A stretch of DNA of 23,116 nt from Candidatus Shapirobacteria bacterium (lineage in GTDB: Bacteria > Patescibacteriota > Microgenomatia > UBA12405): the NCBI GenBank assembly GCA_003542615.1, contig DPKG01000005.1, positions 73,175 through 96,290 on the forward strand. Direction: 5' to 3'. How positions within the stretch are numbered: the stretch's first letter is position 1; each line of letters opens with the position of its first letter. The position numbers and the translations under genes were made by a program. The notes beneath the pieces were generated by a model. It was not told where the DNA came from and ran no database searches. It was given only the letters and a program-made list of their open reading frames with translations. This document shows positions 12,722-19,531 of the stretch, one piece after another.

Positions 12722-13131
12722 TTTTTTTGGTCCATGGCTTGATTGGCTAACATATCGGCCTGAGAATTGAATTCCCGGCGGACATCTTTGAAGGTATATT
12801 TTGCCTTCAGTTGATCGAGAAGTTTGACGGCGGTTTGGTAAAGAGGTTTGAGATTGGGAGCTTTGACTTTGTAAAGTCTTTGGATTTGACGGACAATAAG
12901 TTGAGAGTCAAGATGGAAATTGATGGTATCCGGATTTAGTTCGAGTTGGTGGTCGATTAGCCAGGTAATAGCTGCGATTAGAGCGATATATTCGGCTTCA
13001 TTGTTGGTTTTGATACCAATATATTTTGCCTGTTGGTAGATGGTTTTTTTGTTGTCCAAAATGACCAGACCGTAGCCGGAAATGCCGGGATTTCCCCGGG
13101 CTCCGCCGTCAGTAAAGACATTTATTACCAT
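12718..13131 (-). CDS. Ribonuclease HI family protein
   Basis: A 137-aa RNase H-fold nuclease that cuts the RNA strand of RNA-DNA hybrids. The four acidic catalytic residues are present in family order: Asp8 (VFTDGGARGNPG), Glu47 (TNNEAEYIAL), Asp75 (FHLDSQLIVRQ) and Asp126 (FNSQADMLANQA). The short form with TNNEAEYIAL and RREFNSQADMLAN is the compact bacterial/archaeal type 1 RNase H rather than the E. coli form with a basic protrusion. It is first in a two-gene unit with the VanW protein (4-nt overlap), an unlikely functional pairing that probably reflects compaction. A TATCAT box lies 5 nt before the ATG. Confidence 0.93.
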   Translation of the reverse strand: MVINVFTDGGARGNPGISGYGLVILDNKKTIYQQAKYIGIKTNNEAEYIALIAAITWLIDHQLELNPDTINFHLDSQLIVRQIQRLYKVKAPNLKPLYQTAVKLLDQLKAKYTFKDVRREFNSQADMLANQAMDQKK

Positions 13132-13136
13132 TCCTT

Positions 13137-13142
13137 ATGATA
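13137..13142 (-). promoter_or_regulatory. TATCAT -10 box, 5 nt before the RNase H start
   Basis: Read on the minus strand, TATCAT is followed by AAGGA and ATG at 13131. The arrangement matches the 67-aa gene at 3589 (TATAAT-AAGGA-ATG), again predicting a near-leaderless mRNA. Confidence 0.45.
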
Positions 13143-13177
13143 CTATGTTGACGCCAAAAATCCCAAAAGGTAAATAA

Positions 13178-13927
13178 TTATTCAAAAAAGGTGAAGGCAA
13201 CCATAATCAAAACACCCAAAGACATAAAAATTATTTGATTGATGGCAGTGGAGGGTTTGGTACCATGTTGATGAAGTTCAGGGATTAGATCGGAAGCAGC
13301 TAAATAAATAAAACCACCGGCGGTGAGAGGGAGGAGTAAAACAGAAAGATTTGTCTGAACTCCGATAAGGATAACCAACAACATTCCAAGAAAACTAGCT
13401 AGGGCAGAAATAAAATTCAGTTTCAGAGCTTTAAGGGGTTTGATGCCACCATGAATCAAGACGCCAAAATCCCCAATTTCTTGCGGTATTTCGTGAAAGA
13501 TGACGGCGAGTGAGGTGGCGATTCCAAGGTTTAGGCTGACGGAAAAACTGGCTGTAATTAACATACCGTCAATAAAATTGTGAATAAAGTCTCCAAATAA
13601 ATTTAAGGGGATAAAATGGTTAGACTTTGAATCGGCACAATCGGGGTCGTGACAGTGATGCCATCGGAAAAATTTTTCCAATGAGAAAAAAATCAACATA
13701 CCAATTAGAACCAAAAGTGAAACCTGAAGATGGGAGGATATTTGGGAATAGGATTCGGGAAGCAGATGAATAAAAGCATCGCCTAAAAGACTGCCAACAG
13801 CAAAACTAACCAAGAGGTAAGAGATACGGTCGAGATTATTTGGCTTAATAAAAAGGACTGAGGCGCCAATAAATGAGATAAAACTGGTGATGAGGATGGC
13901 AAAAAATGAATAAGTTAGATTTGACAT
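13178..13927 (-). CDS. ZIP-family divalent metal transporter
   Basis: A 249-aa polytopic membrane protein of the ZIP (ZRT/IRT-like, ZupT/GufA-type) family that moves Zn, Fe or related ions into the cytoplasm. About seven to eight hydrophobic helices are visible. The family metal-site helices are present: DFIHNFIDGMLI (HNFIDG signature of helix 4) and VIFHEIPQEIGDFGVLIHGG (HEIPQEIGD of helix 5). A His/Cys-rich cytoplasmic loop (RWHHCHDPDCADSKSNH) between early helices is a likely metal-binding loop. It diverges from the solute-binding-protein gene with only 57 nt between start codons. A GATACA box 9 nt before the ATG is a possible -10. Confidence 0.93.
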   Translation of the reverse strand: MSNLTYSFFAILITSFISFIGASVLFIKPNNLDRISYLLVSFAVGSLLGDAFIHLLPESYSQISSHLQVSLLVLIGMLIFFSLEKFFRWHHCHDPDCADSKSNHFIPLNLFGDFIHNFIDGMLITASFSVSLNLGIATSLAVIFHEIPQEIGDFGVLIHGGIKPLKALKLNFISALASFLGMLLVILIGVQTNLSVLLLPLTAGGFIYLAASDLIPELHQHGTKPSTAINQIIFMSLGVLIMVAFTFFE

Positions 13928-13972
13928 AGTGAGAAGTGTATCAAAAAGGTAGCTAAACTAAAACAAATTAAG

Positions 13973-13978
13973 TATGAT
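13973..13978 (+). promoter_or_regulatory. TATGAT -10 box, 6 nt before a GTG start
   Basis: TATGAT, then AATAGT, then GTG 13985. The spacing matches the other leaderless candidates and supports GTG as the true start of the solute-binding protein. Confidence 0.5.
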
Positions 13979-13984
13979 AATAGT

Positions 13985-15520
13985 GTGAACGAAGAGGATT
14001 ATAAATCACCATTACCACCAAGAAGACCTAACTTAGACCAAAGTTTAGGAGAGAATGAAGTGGTCAAGCCTGTAGAGGTGGTAGAAATGCCAAAAGTCAG
14101 CAGTGAAACTACGGTAGAAAAAGAGGCAGTGGTGGCGGGAGTCAAACCAAAGATAAATTTGCCGATAAAAAAATTTTTTATTGTGGGTGGGATTTTGGCG
14201 ATTTTAGGACTGGTGGTATTTAAAATAATTTTGCCAATGTTGGGTGGAAGGACTAATGAACCGGTGACTTTGAACTATTGGGGACTGTGGGAAGATGCCG
14301 GAATTATGCAGGGAGTGATTGATGAATTTGAAACTAAGAATCCAAACATAAAAATTAATTATGTGGTGAATCAAAAAAATGATTACCGAACCAGATTGAT
14401 TGGAAGATTGGCAAAAACAGGTACAGATAACAGTGTACCGGACATCTACCGAATTCATTCGAGTTGGCTGCCGATGTTTGATGATTATCTGGCATCAGTT
14501 CCAACATCATCGGTAAAAACAATTCAATTGGATACCGATTATTATGATGTTTATAAAAAGGATTTGATGGTAAAGGGCTCATTTAAAGCAGTGCCGTTGA
14601 TGTTTGATAGTTTGATGTTGTTTTATAATAAAGATTTGTTGGATGCAGCGGGTAAAGATTTACCCAAATCCTGGTTTGGATTGGAGGCAACGGCAAAAGA
14701 GCTGACAGTAACAAACGAAAATGGCGGAATTGAAGTGGCGGGAGTGGCAATGGGGACGACAGAAAACGTGGATCATTGGAGTGATATTTTGGGACTGATG
14801 ATGCAACAGAACGGAGTAAGTTGGACAGCAAATGAAGCCCAAGATAAGGAAAAAATTCAAAGTATACTTAAATTTTATACATTATTTTTAACGCAGGACC
14901 AGGTGTGGGACAATACTTTGCCAAGTTCAACCGAACTTTTTGCCAACGGTAAATTGGTGTTTTATTTTGCTCCGTCATGGAGAATATTTAATATTGGGGA
15001 AATGAATCCTAATTTAAATTTTGGAGTCGCGCCTGTGCCTCAATTACCGACTTTAGCAAATGTAGCTTTGGATAAAGTAGAATCAGGAGAGGCAGATGGG
15101 GCTTTAACCAACAGACATTGGGCGACGTATTGGGTAGAGGCGGTTAATTCAAAAAGTAAAAATCAGCAGGAAGCATGGAAATTTATGGAATTTTTGACTT
15201 CTAAAGAAAGTATGGAAAAACTCTTTACCACAGCGTCACAGGTAAGAAGTTTTGGTGAGATTTATCCGAGAAAAAGTATGGCCGCCAGTTTAAATTCTAA
15301 TTTAAAAGTTAAACCGTTTTTGGATGTAGCGAATTTTGCTCAAAGCGGCTACATGTCGTCTCGAACTTTTGATGATGGCCTAAATGATTTAGGGATGATT
15401 AAATATTTTGAGGATGCAATAAACGGAATTGTTAATGAAAATAAAACAGCGGAAACAGTGGTAGAAACAGTAATACTGGGAATGCAACAAACTGCCAATA
15501 AATATAAATTAGGAAAATAA
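13985..15520 (+). CDS. Membrane-tethered extracellular solute-binding protein (family 1-like)
   Basis: A 511-aa protein. A Pro/Glu/Val-rich cytoplasmic tail (1-60) leads to one membrane helix (about 62-86, KKFFIVGGILAILGLVVFKIILPML) and then a periplasmic-binding-protein fold of the ABC sugar-binding type (about 95-505): VTLNYWGLWEDAGIMQGVIDEFETKNPNIKINYV, DIYRIHSSW, KAVPLMFDSLMLFYNKDLLDAAG, NGKLVFYFAPSW and NQQEAWKFMEFLTSKESMEKLF. There is no lipobox; the anchor is internal, not cleaved. No ABC permease or ATPase gene is in the window, so its partner is elsewhere or it works as a surface receptor. The downstream tpiA begins directly after its stop codon (TAA-ATG), so the two are co-transcribed. 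The start is GTG with TATGAT 6 nt upstream. Confidence 0.88.
   Translation: MNEEDYKSPLPPRRPNLDQSLGENEVVKPVEVVEMPKVSSETTVEKEAVVAGVKPKINLPIKKFFIVGGILAILGLVVFKIILPMLGGRTNEPVTLNYWGLWEDAGIMQGVIDEFETKNPNIKINYVVNQKNDYRTRLIGRLAKTGTDNSVPDIYRIHSSWLPMFDDYLASVPTSSVKTIQLDTDYYDVYKKDLMVKGSFKAVPLMFDSLMLFYNKDLLDAAGKDLPKSWFGLEATAKELTVTNENGGIEVAGVAMGTTENVDHWSDILGLMMQQNGVSWTANEAQDKEKIQSILKFYTLFLTQDQVWDNTLPSSTELFANGKLVFYFAPSWRIFNIGEMNPNLNFGVAPVPQLPTLANVALDKVESGEADGALTNRHWATYWVEAVNSKSKNQQEAWKFMEFLTSKESMEKLFTTASQVRSFGEIYPRKSMAASLNSNLKVKPFLDVANFAQSGYMSSRTFDDGLNDLGMIKYFEDAINGIVNENKTAETVVETVILGMQQTANKYKLGK
15511..15514 (+). promoter_or_regulatory. Shine-Dalgarno AGGA of tpiA
   Basis: AGGA, 6 nt before ATG 15521 and inside the last codons of the solute-binding protein. 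It is one of few plausible SDs in the window and serves an internal cistron, as expected if first genes are leaderless. Confidence 0.5.
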
Positions 15521-16174
15521 ATGATTTTAATAAATTTTAAAATATACAAAGAGACGTTTGGAGATGAGGCGGTAAGATTGGCAAATATTGTAAAGAGAGT
15601 AAGTGAAAAATATAAGATAAGAATGGTGATTACGGCATCGGCTTTGGACGCATTGCGATTGAAAGATTTGGGGGTAGAAGTGTGGTTGCAAAATGTTGAC
15701 GAATATGGGGAAGGGAAACATACAGGTTGGGTATCGGCCCAGCAAGCTATGGCCTTGGAAATAAAAGGCAGTTTGATAAATCATTTTGAACATCAAGGGA
15801 AGAAAGGAACAATTGCCAAAATAATTAAAAATAAGCCAAAAGATTTTGAAATGATGTGTTGTGTAAAAACAACAGGGCAGATTGAAGATTGGGTGGCAAG
15901 GTTAAAACCTGATTATATTTTTTATGAACCACCGGAGTTAATCGGAAGTAGTGATAAATCTGTGGCCACGGAGCAACCTGAAAGTATCAAAAAGGCAGTT
16001 GAGAAGGCGGGAGAAATACCAGTGGTAGTAGGAGCAGGAGTAAAGAATAAGGAAGATGTGGTAGTAAGTTTGAAAATGGGAGCAAGGTCAGTAGGATTGG
16101 CAAGCGGATTTGTATTGAGTGAGGATCCGGAGAGAGTGTTGACTGATATAGCGGAGGGCTTTAATAGTGTATAA
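15521..16174 (+). CDS. tpiA: Triosephosphate isomerase, archaeal type
   Basis: Interconverts dihydroxyacetone phosphate and glyceraldehyde 3-phosphate in glycolysis and gluconeogenesis. At 217 aa it is the short archaeal form; bacterial enzymes are about 250 aa. Landmarks are Lys7 (ILINFKIY), His88 (SLINHFEHQ, usually NHSE), the catalytic Glu136 (YEPPELIG), the VVVGAGVKNKEDV phosphate loop and GLASGFVLSEDP. HTGWVSAQQAMALEIKGSLINH corresponds to the archaeal segment HTGHI...GTLINHSE. Bacterial TIM would show NWKMN and AYEPVWAIGTG, which are absent. The ATG abuts the upstream stop and an AGGA lies 6 nt before it. The following SPFH gene has a TATAAT across this gene's stop codon. Confidence 0.92.
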   Translation: MILINFKIYKETFGDEAVRLANIVKRVSEKYKIRMVITASALDALRLKDLGVEVWLQNVDEYGEGKHTGWVSAQQAMALEIKGSLINHFEHQGKKGTIAKIIKNKPKDFEMMCCVKTTGQIEDWVARLKPDYIFYEPPELIGSSDKSVATEQPESIKKAVEKAGEIPVVVGAGVKNKEDVVVSLKMGARSVGLASGFVLSEDPERVLTDIAEGFNSV

Positions 16175-16175
16175 T
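16170..16175 (+). promoter_or_regulatory. TATAAT across the tpiA stop codon
   Basis: A perfect -10 box 11 nt before ATG 16187, predicting a leader of about 5 nt for the SPFH gene, independent of the upstream operon. Confidence 0.45.
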
Positions 16176-16186
16176 GCAGACAGCTT

Positions 16187-16852
16187 ATGGCTTCAATAGA
16201 TAATTTACTAGTATCCCTTTTTGTTGATGAGGTAGTCGGCGGGTTTTTGGTGACAGTACCTCCGGGTCACGTGGGATGTATTTATAGTATTTTTAGGGGA
16301 GTTTTGAAGAATGTGTGGTATCCGGGAATGCATTTTAAAGTTCCAATCATTCAGAGAGTAAAGTTATTTAATGCTCAGTTGATTGAATACACGATTGCCA
16401 AAGATGTGGTATTGAAAGACAACAAGGAAATTATGGGAGATGAGATTATTAACTCGGTGACGGCGGACAATAAGTTTGTGGCGGTTGAGGCAACTGTATT
16501 GATTAAATTAGATACGGAAAGATTGCCGGAAATATGGCAAAATATTGGAGAAAATTTCGTATCTAAAGTAGTAAGACCGGTAACAAGAAGCCGGATAAGA
16601 AAAGTTTTGACCAATCATACCTTGAGTATGGCTCTGTCGACTAGCAGAAGTCTGATAGAGGATGAAATAAAGCAAGAGTTGAAGGATTCCTTAAATCCGC
16701 ATGGACTGGAAGTAGATAATTTTTATCTGAGTTCATTGACACCCATTGAAGGTTCACCGGTTGAAGTTAATCAAAAAATTGAAGAACCGGGTTTACCCAA
16801 GACAGTTGAAGAAATCAAGAGTCAAAGAACATTAAGCGGTGATTTGATCTAA
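16187..16852 (+). CDS. SPFH/band 7 (prohibitin/stomatin-like) protein, short form
   Basis: A 221-aa SPFH-domain protein. The domain fills about residues 18-195: FLVTVPPGHVGCIYSIFRGVLKNVWYPGMHFKVPIIQRVKLFNAQLIEYTI, the beta-rich middle with AVEATVLIKLDTERLPEIW, then ...VVRPVTRSRIRKVLTNHTLSMALSTSRSLIEDEIKQELKDSLNPHGLEVDNFYLSSL. These proteins organise membrane microdomains or regulate proteases. This copy has only a weakly hydrophobic N-terminus and lacks the long C-terminal coiled coil of flotillins and prohibitins, ending about 25 residues after the domain, so it would be a minimal or peripheral version. It overlaps the convergent comF by 4 nt at the stop codons. Confidence 0.85.
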   Translation: MASIDNLLVSLFVDEVVGGFLVTVPPGHVGCIYSIFRGVLKNVWYPGMHFKVPIIQRVKLFNAQLIEYTIAKDVVLKDNKEIMGDEIINSVTADNKFVAVEATVLIKLDTERLPEIWQNIGENFVSKVVRPVTRSRIRKVLTNHTLSMALSTSRSLIEDEIKQELKDSLNPHGLEVDNFYLSSLTPIEGSPVEVNQKIEEPGLPKTVEEIKSQRTLSGDLI

Positions 16853-17499
16853 GATCCGGCTAAAGTCAAAAAACATATTGAATTGGGGTTTAGTGGTTTT
16901 AAGGTTTGAGCGACAGAAAGGAGAGTAGATCGAGTGGTGGCGACGTCATCAAAAACAATATAATTTTTTGATTGATTAATTTCTGTGGAAGCGAGAGAGA
17001 AAGCGTTGGCGACATTTTGAAGTCTGAGGTGATGGTGAGGTAAACTAACCTGGGAAGAAGTGAGACGATGACGGTTGATCAAAAACGGATCAAAATTTAA
17101 TTTAAGTTGTTGGGATACCTTTGAGGCAATGAGTTCTGATTGGTTGAAACCACGCCAATTATGACGAAAAGAATGGAGGGGAACGGGAATGACAGTAGCC
17201 TGATGGGTGCGCCAGTGATTGAGAATGTTGGGATAATTTTGACTGATAGTAGAAGAAATCAGTTCAGAAATTGAAGGTACTAAATCGTAAACAAAATTAT
17301 ATTTTAAATCATGGAGGAGAGTTTTGAGAGGACCGGAATAACGAAATAAGGAAAGAGAGAAATCAATTTCGGGATGCTCCAAAAGAGTCTGAATGGAATT
17401 GGGAGTAAGAGTTTTTAAACAAGCAGGACAAAGATAAGTATGTGGTTGATGGCAAAAATAGCAATATTTGGGGAATAAAAAGTCCAGAATAAGTGACAT
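16849..17499 (-). CDS. ComF-family phosphoribosyltransferase-like protein
   Basis: A 216-aa protein of the ComF/GntX family, linked in model organisms to DNA uptake during natural competence. The N-terminal zinc finger has CYFC (Cys13, Cys16) and CPAC (Cys24, Cys27). The middle carries FRYSGPLKTLLHDLKYNFVYDL, then VIPVPLHSFRHNWRGFNQSELIA (about 103-125), and the PRPP-binding loop YIVFDDVATTRSTL (180-193), where the usual VDDVxTTGST has Arg for Gly. ATG 17499 gives the canonical MSLILDFLFPKYC start and has a CATAAT box 8 nt upstream; a TTG nine bases further out is less likely. It diverges from the 350-aa membrane protein over only 39 nt and overlaps the SPFH stop by 4 nt. Confidence 0.92.
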   Translation of the reverse strand: MSLILDFLFPKYCYFCHQPHTYLCPACLKTLTPNSIQTLLEHPEIDFSLSLFRYSGPLKTLLHDLKYNFVYDLVPSISELISSTISQNYPNILNHWRTHQATVIPVPLHSFRHNWRGFNQSELIASKVSQQLKLNFDPFLINRHRLTSSQVSLPHHHLRLQNVANAFSLASTEINQSKNYIVFDDVATTRSTLLSVAQTLKPLNPNSICFLTLAGS

Positions 17500-17507
17500 C
17501 TGAATCA

Positions 17508-17532
17508 ATTATGAATTAAAATAGGTTAGAAT
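17508..17532. promoter_or_regulatory. Interlocking divergent -10 boxes (comF and the membrane-protein gene)
   Basis: The minus-strand box CATAAT (17508-17513) and the plus-strand box TAGAAT (17527-17532) are 13 bp apart. Any -35 of one promoter would fall on the -10 region of the other, so polymerase binding is likely mutually exclusive. TAGAAT is 6 nt from ATG 17539. Confidence 0.45.
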
Positions 17533-17538
17533 AATACG

Positions 17539-18591
17539 ATGAATTTACGAATGACAAAAAGAGAGGATGCTTCAGAATTAATTTTGACAGTATTAATTTG
17601 GTCGGTGGCGAGCTTGCTGGTAATGAGGTTGTGGTTGACGGTGACAGGAAATCCGAAAGTGGCCATCGGTGACTGGCATATTGCTCATGTGACGGAGGGG
17701 GGTATGTTGATGCTGACGGGGATGATGATTAATTTGATATTTCACGGTAACAAATCAAGGAAAATGTCGGCTGTTGTTTTTGGAGTCGGATTTGGTTTGT
17801 TTATTGATGAGATTGGCAAATTTGTTTCGAGCGATAATGATTATTGGTTCAGACCGGCAATTATTTTGATATATGTGACTTTTATTGTGTTGTTTATGAT
17901 TTACAGAAAATTAAATAAAAGTAATCTAAAAGATAGTAAGACGTTGTTGTATTGCGTATTGACGAAACTAGAAGAAGTGGCTGAGGGTGATTTGGAAACT
18001 GAAGAAAAAAAACAATTGTTGAAAAAAATTGATACTTTAATAAAAATGGATGGAAAGGGAAATAGTTTGACTCTAGCTCTGGAACTGAGAAAAGTAGTGG
18101 AAAAAATGGAAACGAAAAAAGATAGAGAAAAGGGGAAATTATATTGGTGGTGGGATAAGACAAAAATTTTTTCATACAAGGTGTTTAAGAGGAAACTGGT
18201 TAAATATTTGCTGGCCGGATATTCCGTTTACTTTGCAATTGATAAATTTATTGAAGGGGTTGAATTTTTGAATTCTCCCGAAAAAATTAAAGGCATTGTA
18301 AATTTTTACAGTAATTATGACTTTTTTGGAAAGACGGATTTGTATATGGCCGGATTTAAGATGATTTTTGATACGATTTCCGGAGGTTTGTTTTTGCTGG
18401 GTTGGTATTATTTTTTAAAAAAGAAGAGAGTCAGGGGGGTAACTTATTTTCGATGGGGGTTGTTGGTTAATATTTTGTTGGCTTCGGTTTTTAAATTTTA
18501 TTTTGAGCAATTCAGCGGGGTTTTTGGGTTGGCGTTGGCGATGGGGGTATTTACACTTTTGGGTGAGTATAGAAAAGAGATTGCTGGCTAA
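17539..18591 (+). CDS. Polytopic membrane protein of unknown function (350 aa)
   Basis: Not assigned. Four hydrophobic segments lie in the first third (about 13-35, 48-69, 77-95, 105-123). A hydrophilic charged middle follows (about 125-205, with TKLEEVAEGDLETEEKKQLLKKIDTLIKMDG, likely helical and cytoplasmic). Further membrane segments lie at about 218-240, 280-298, 308-328 and 328-345. Striking conserved-looking polar residues sit in or beside helices: GDWHIAHVTEGGMLM and FGVGFGLFIDEIGKFV. A His followed by an intramembrane FxDEIG motif recalls uncharacterised CPR and actinobacterial membrane proteins with HIHH and LxxDEFG motifs, but that is memory, not a search. TAGAAT lies 6 nt upstream of the ATG. 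The gene ends 16 nt before the -10 box of the tmRNA. Confidence 0.75.
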   Translation: MNLRMTKREDASELILTVLIWSVASLLVMRLWLTVTGNPKVAIGDWHIAHVTEGGMLMLTGMMINLIFHGNKSRKMSAVVFGVGFGLFIDEIGKFVSSDNDYWFRPAIILIYVTFIVLFMIYRKLNKSNLKDSKTLLYCVLTKLEEVAEGDLETEEKKQLLKKIDTLIKMDGKGNSLTLALELRKVVEKMETKKDREKGKLYWWWDKTKIFSYKVFKRKLVKYLLAGYSVYFAIDKFIEGVEFLNSPEKIKGIVNFYSNYDFFGKTDLYMAGFKMIFDTISGGLFLLGWYYFLKKKRVRGVTYFRWGLLVNILLASVFKFYFEQFSGVFGLALAMGVFTLLGEYRKEIAG

Positions 18592-18604
18592 AATCCCCTA
18601 TTTT

Positions 18605-18613
18605 TGCTATAAT
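18605..18613 (+). promoter_or_regulatory. Extended -10 promoter of tmRNA
   Basis: TGC-TATAAT (18605-18613), a perfect extended -10 element 8 nt before the mature tmRNA 5' end. A TTGCTG at 18581-18586 is too far (21 nt) to be a normal -35. Confidence 0.6.
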
Positions 18614-18621
18614 ATGGCACT

Positions 18622-19046
18622 GGAGATGTATTGCATCGACGGGAAAAGCACTTTAATAAACTGCAAGCCGGCTTTGATCAGTGAGCCGTTAAACAGGGTC
18701 AAAACATAATGCCAAAAATACTTTTGGTGTTGATCTAACCAAAGTTGCAAACGCCTTTACCGGCGCTTTTGTACCTGCGGCTCCAGCTTTTGCATTAGCT
18801 TAAGCTCATCAACCATTTTCTAGTCCCCTGTTTCGGGGGAGATTAGGGAGTGTTAACTAAACCGAAATGCTATCCGATAGATCTCGGTTTTTATCGGATT
18901 TAAGAGAGGGGTAATGCCCTCGGTAATCGACATTCCGACACTTTTGGGATATTTTAGTTGTCGGAAGTGTAGGATAAAGTATCTCTAAGCTTGTAGACGT
19001 TTTTAAAATCTTTTTTCGGACCTGAGCTCAATACTCAGCATCTCCG
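18622..19046 (+). ncRNA. ssrA: tmRNA (transfer-messenger RNA)
   Basis: About 425 nt. The 5' acceptor strand GGAGATG (18622-18628) pairs perfectly with CATCTCC (19039-19045), and the T arm is CTGAG-CTCAATA-CTCAG (19022-19038). The 5' domain has the conserved CATCGACGGG, and the 3' domain has CTCTAAGCTTGTAGA and TTTCGGACC, as in other tmRNAs. The messenger part carries AAAGTT before GCA AAC, with a tag frame at 18747-18803. A GC helix (TCCCC/GGGGA near 18824-18840) and AT-rich pseudoknot regions follow the tag. tmRNA with SmpB rescues ribosomes stalled on mRNAs without stop codons and tags the product for proteolysis. CCA is not encoded; the discriminator position reads G. smpB lies 4 nt beyond, on the opposite strand. 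Confidence 0.93.
18747..18803 (+). other. tmRNA proteolysis-tag reading frame
   Basis: Resuming at GCA after AAAGTT, the frame reads ANAFTGAFVPAAPAFALA then TAA (18 residues). The first codons (GCA AAC, Ala-Asn) and the ALA end fit known tags. It is longer than common tags and contains no charged residue. Confidence 0.8.
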
Positions 19047-19050
19047 CAAA

Positions 19051-19458
19051 TTAAAATTTCTTTTCCTCTTTTTCCCTAATTTTGGCGCGTTTTTCGTATT
19101 TGCGGATTTTACGGCCGATGCCGATTTCGACTTTGATCCATTGGCCCCTGGTATAAATAACGACGGGAACAATCATGTATTTTTGACGGCGGTAGGAAAT
19201 TAGTTTGGCGATTTGTTTTTGAGAAAGAAGAAGGGGGCGGGTGGCAGTTTTGTCGATTTGTTGATTTTGGGCGTATTTATAGGGTTCGATGGTTAGATTA
19301 ATTAGAACTGGACGATTGCCGATTAGGTCAATTTTGGCACCGTTAAAACTGGCACCTTGGGTACGCAGTGATTTGGCATCAGAACCAGTTAAAACGATTC
19401 CGGCTTCCATGGTTTCTTCAAAATGGTAGTCGCGGGAATCGCGATTAAAGTAACGCAT
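19051..19458 (-). CDS. smpB: SsrA-binding protein SmpB
   Basis: A 135-aa OB-fold protein that carries Ala-tmRNA into the stalled ribosome. SmpB family landmarks occur in order: NRDSRDYHFEETMEAGIVLTGSDAKSLRTQGASF (about 4-37), INLTIEPYKYAQ (58-69), ATRPLLLSQKQIAKLI (about 76-91), YMIVPVVIYTRGQWIKVEIGIGRKIRKYEKRAKIREKEEKK (about 98-134), the last part being the basic tail that mimics an mRNA downstream of the A site. ATG 19458 is preferred over a TTG six codons upstream because TATAAT (19468-19473) would otherwise be in the coding region. Its stop lies 4 nt from the 3' end of tmRNA on the opposite strand. Confidence 0.95.
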   Translation of the reverse strand: MRYFNRDSRDYHFEETMEAGIVLTGSDAKSLRTQGASFNGAKIDLIGNRPVLINLTIEPYKYAQNQQIDKTATRPLLLSQKQIAKLISYRRQKYMIVPVVIYTRGQWIKVEIGIGRKIRKYEKRAKIREKEEKKF

Positions 19459-19467
19459 ATAGGGGGA

Positions 19468-19473
19468 ATTATA
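19468..19473 (-). promoter_or_regulatory. TATAAT -10 box of smpB
   Basis: On the minus strand TATAAT is 9 nt from ATG 19458, predicting a leader of about 2-3 nt. It lies at the edge of the first unit of a tandem duplication; the corresponding position in the second unit reads TATAAC. Confidence 0.5.
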
Positions 19474-19528
19474 CAATTTTTTATTACATAAAAAATTTTG
19501 TAACGTCTGGAATTAGATTATTGGTATC
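19469..19528. repeat. 60-bp tandem direct repeat, unit 1
   Basis: A 60-bp unit repeated at 19532-19591 with one mismatch (period 63 bp). Each unit contains an AT-rich hairpin, ACAATTTTTTAT-TAC-ATAAAAAATTTTGT, with near-perfect arms, followed by AACGTCTGGAATTA. It forms the upstream region of smpB. Confidence 0.9.
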
Positions 19529-19531
19529 GTG

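Noticed and set aside
18503..18709. 68-aa ORF running into the tmRNA
   Set aside because: It overlaps the membrane-protein gene in another frame and the tmRNA 5' domain, with no protein-like features.
18821..18842. CCCC/GGGG hairpin in the tmRNA as another palindromic element
   Set aside because: It lacks the AAATC flanks and second C-run, and a GC helix at this place is expected in tmRNA.
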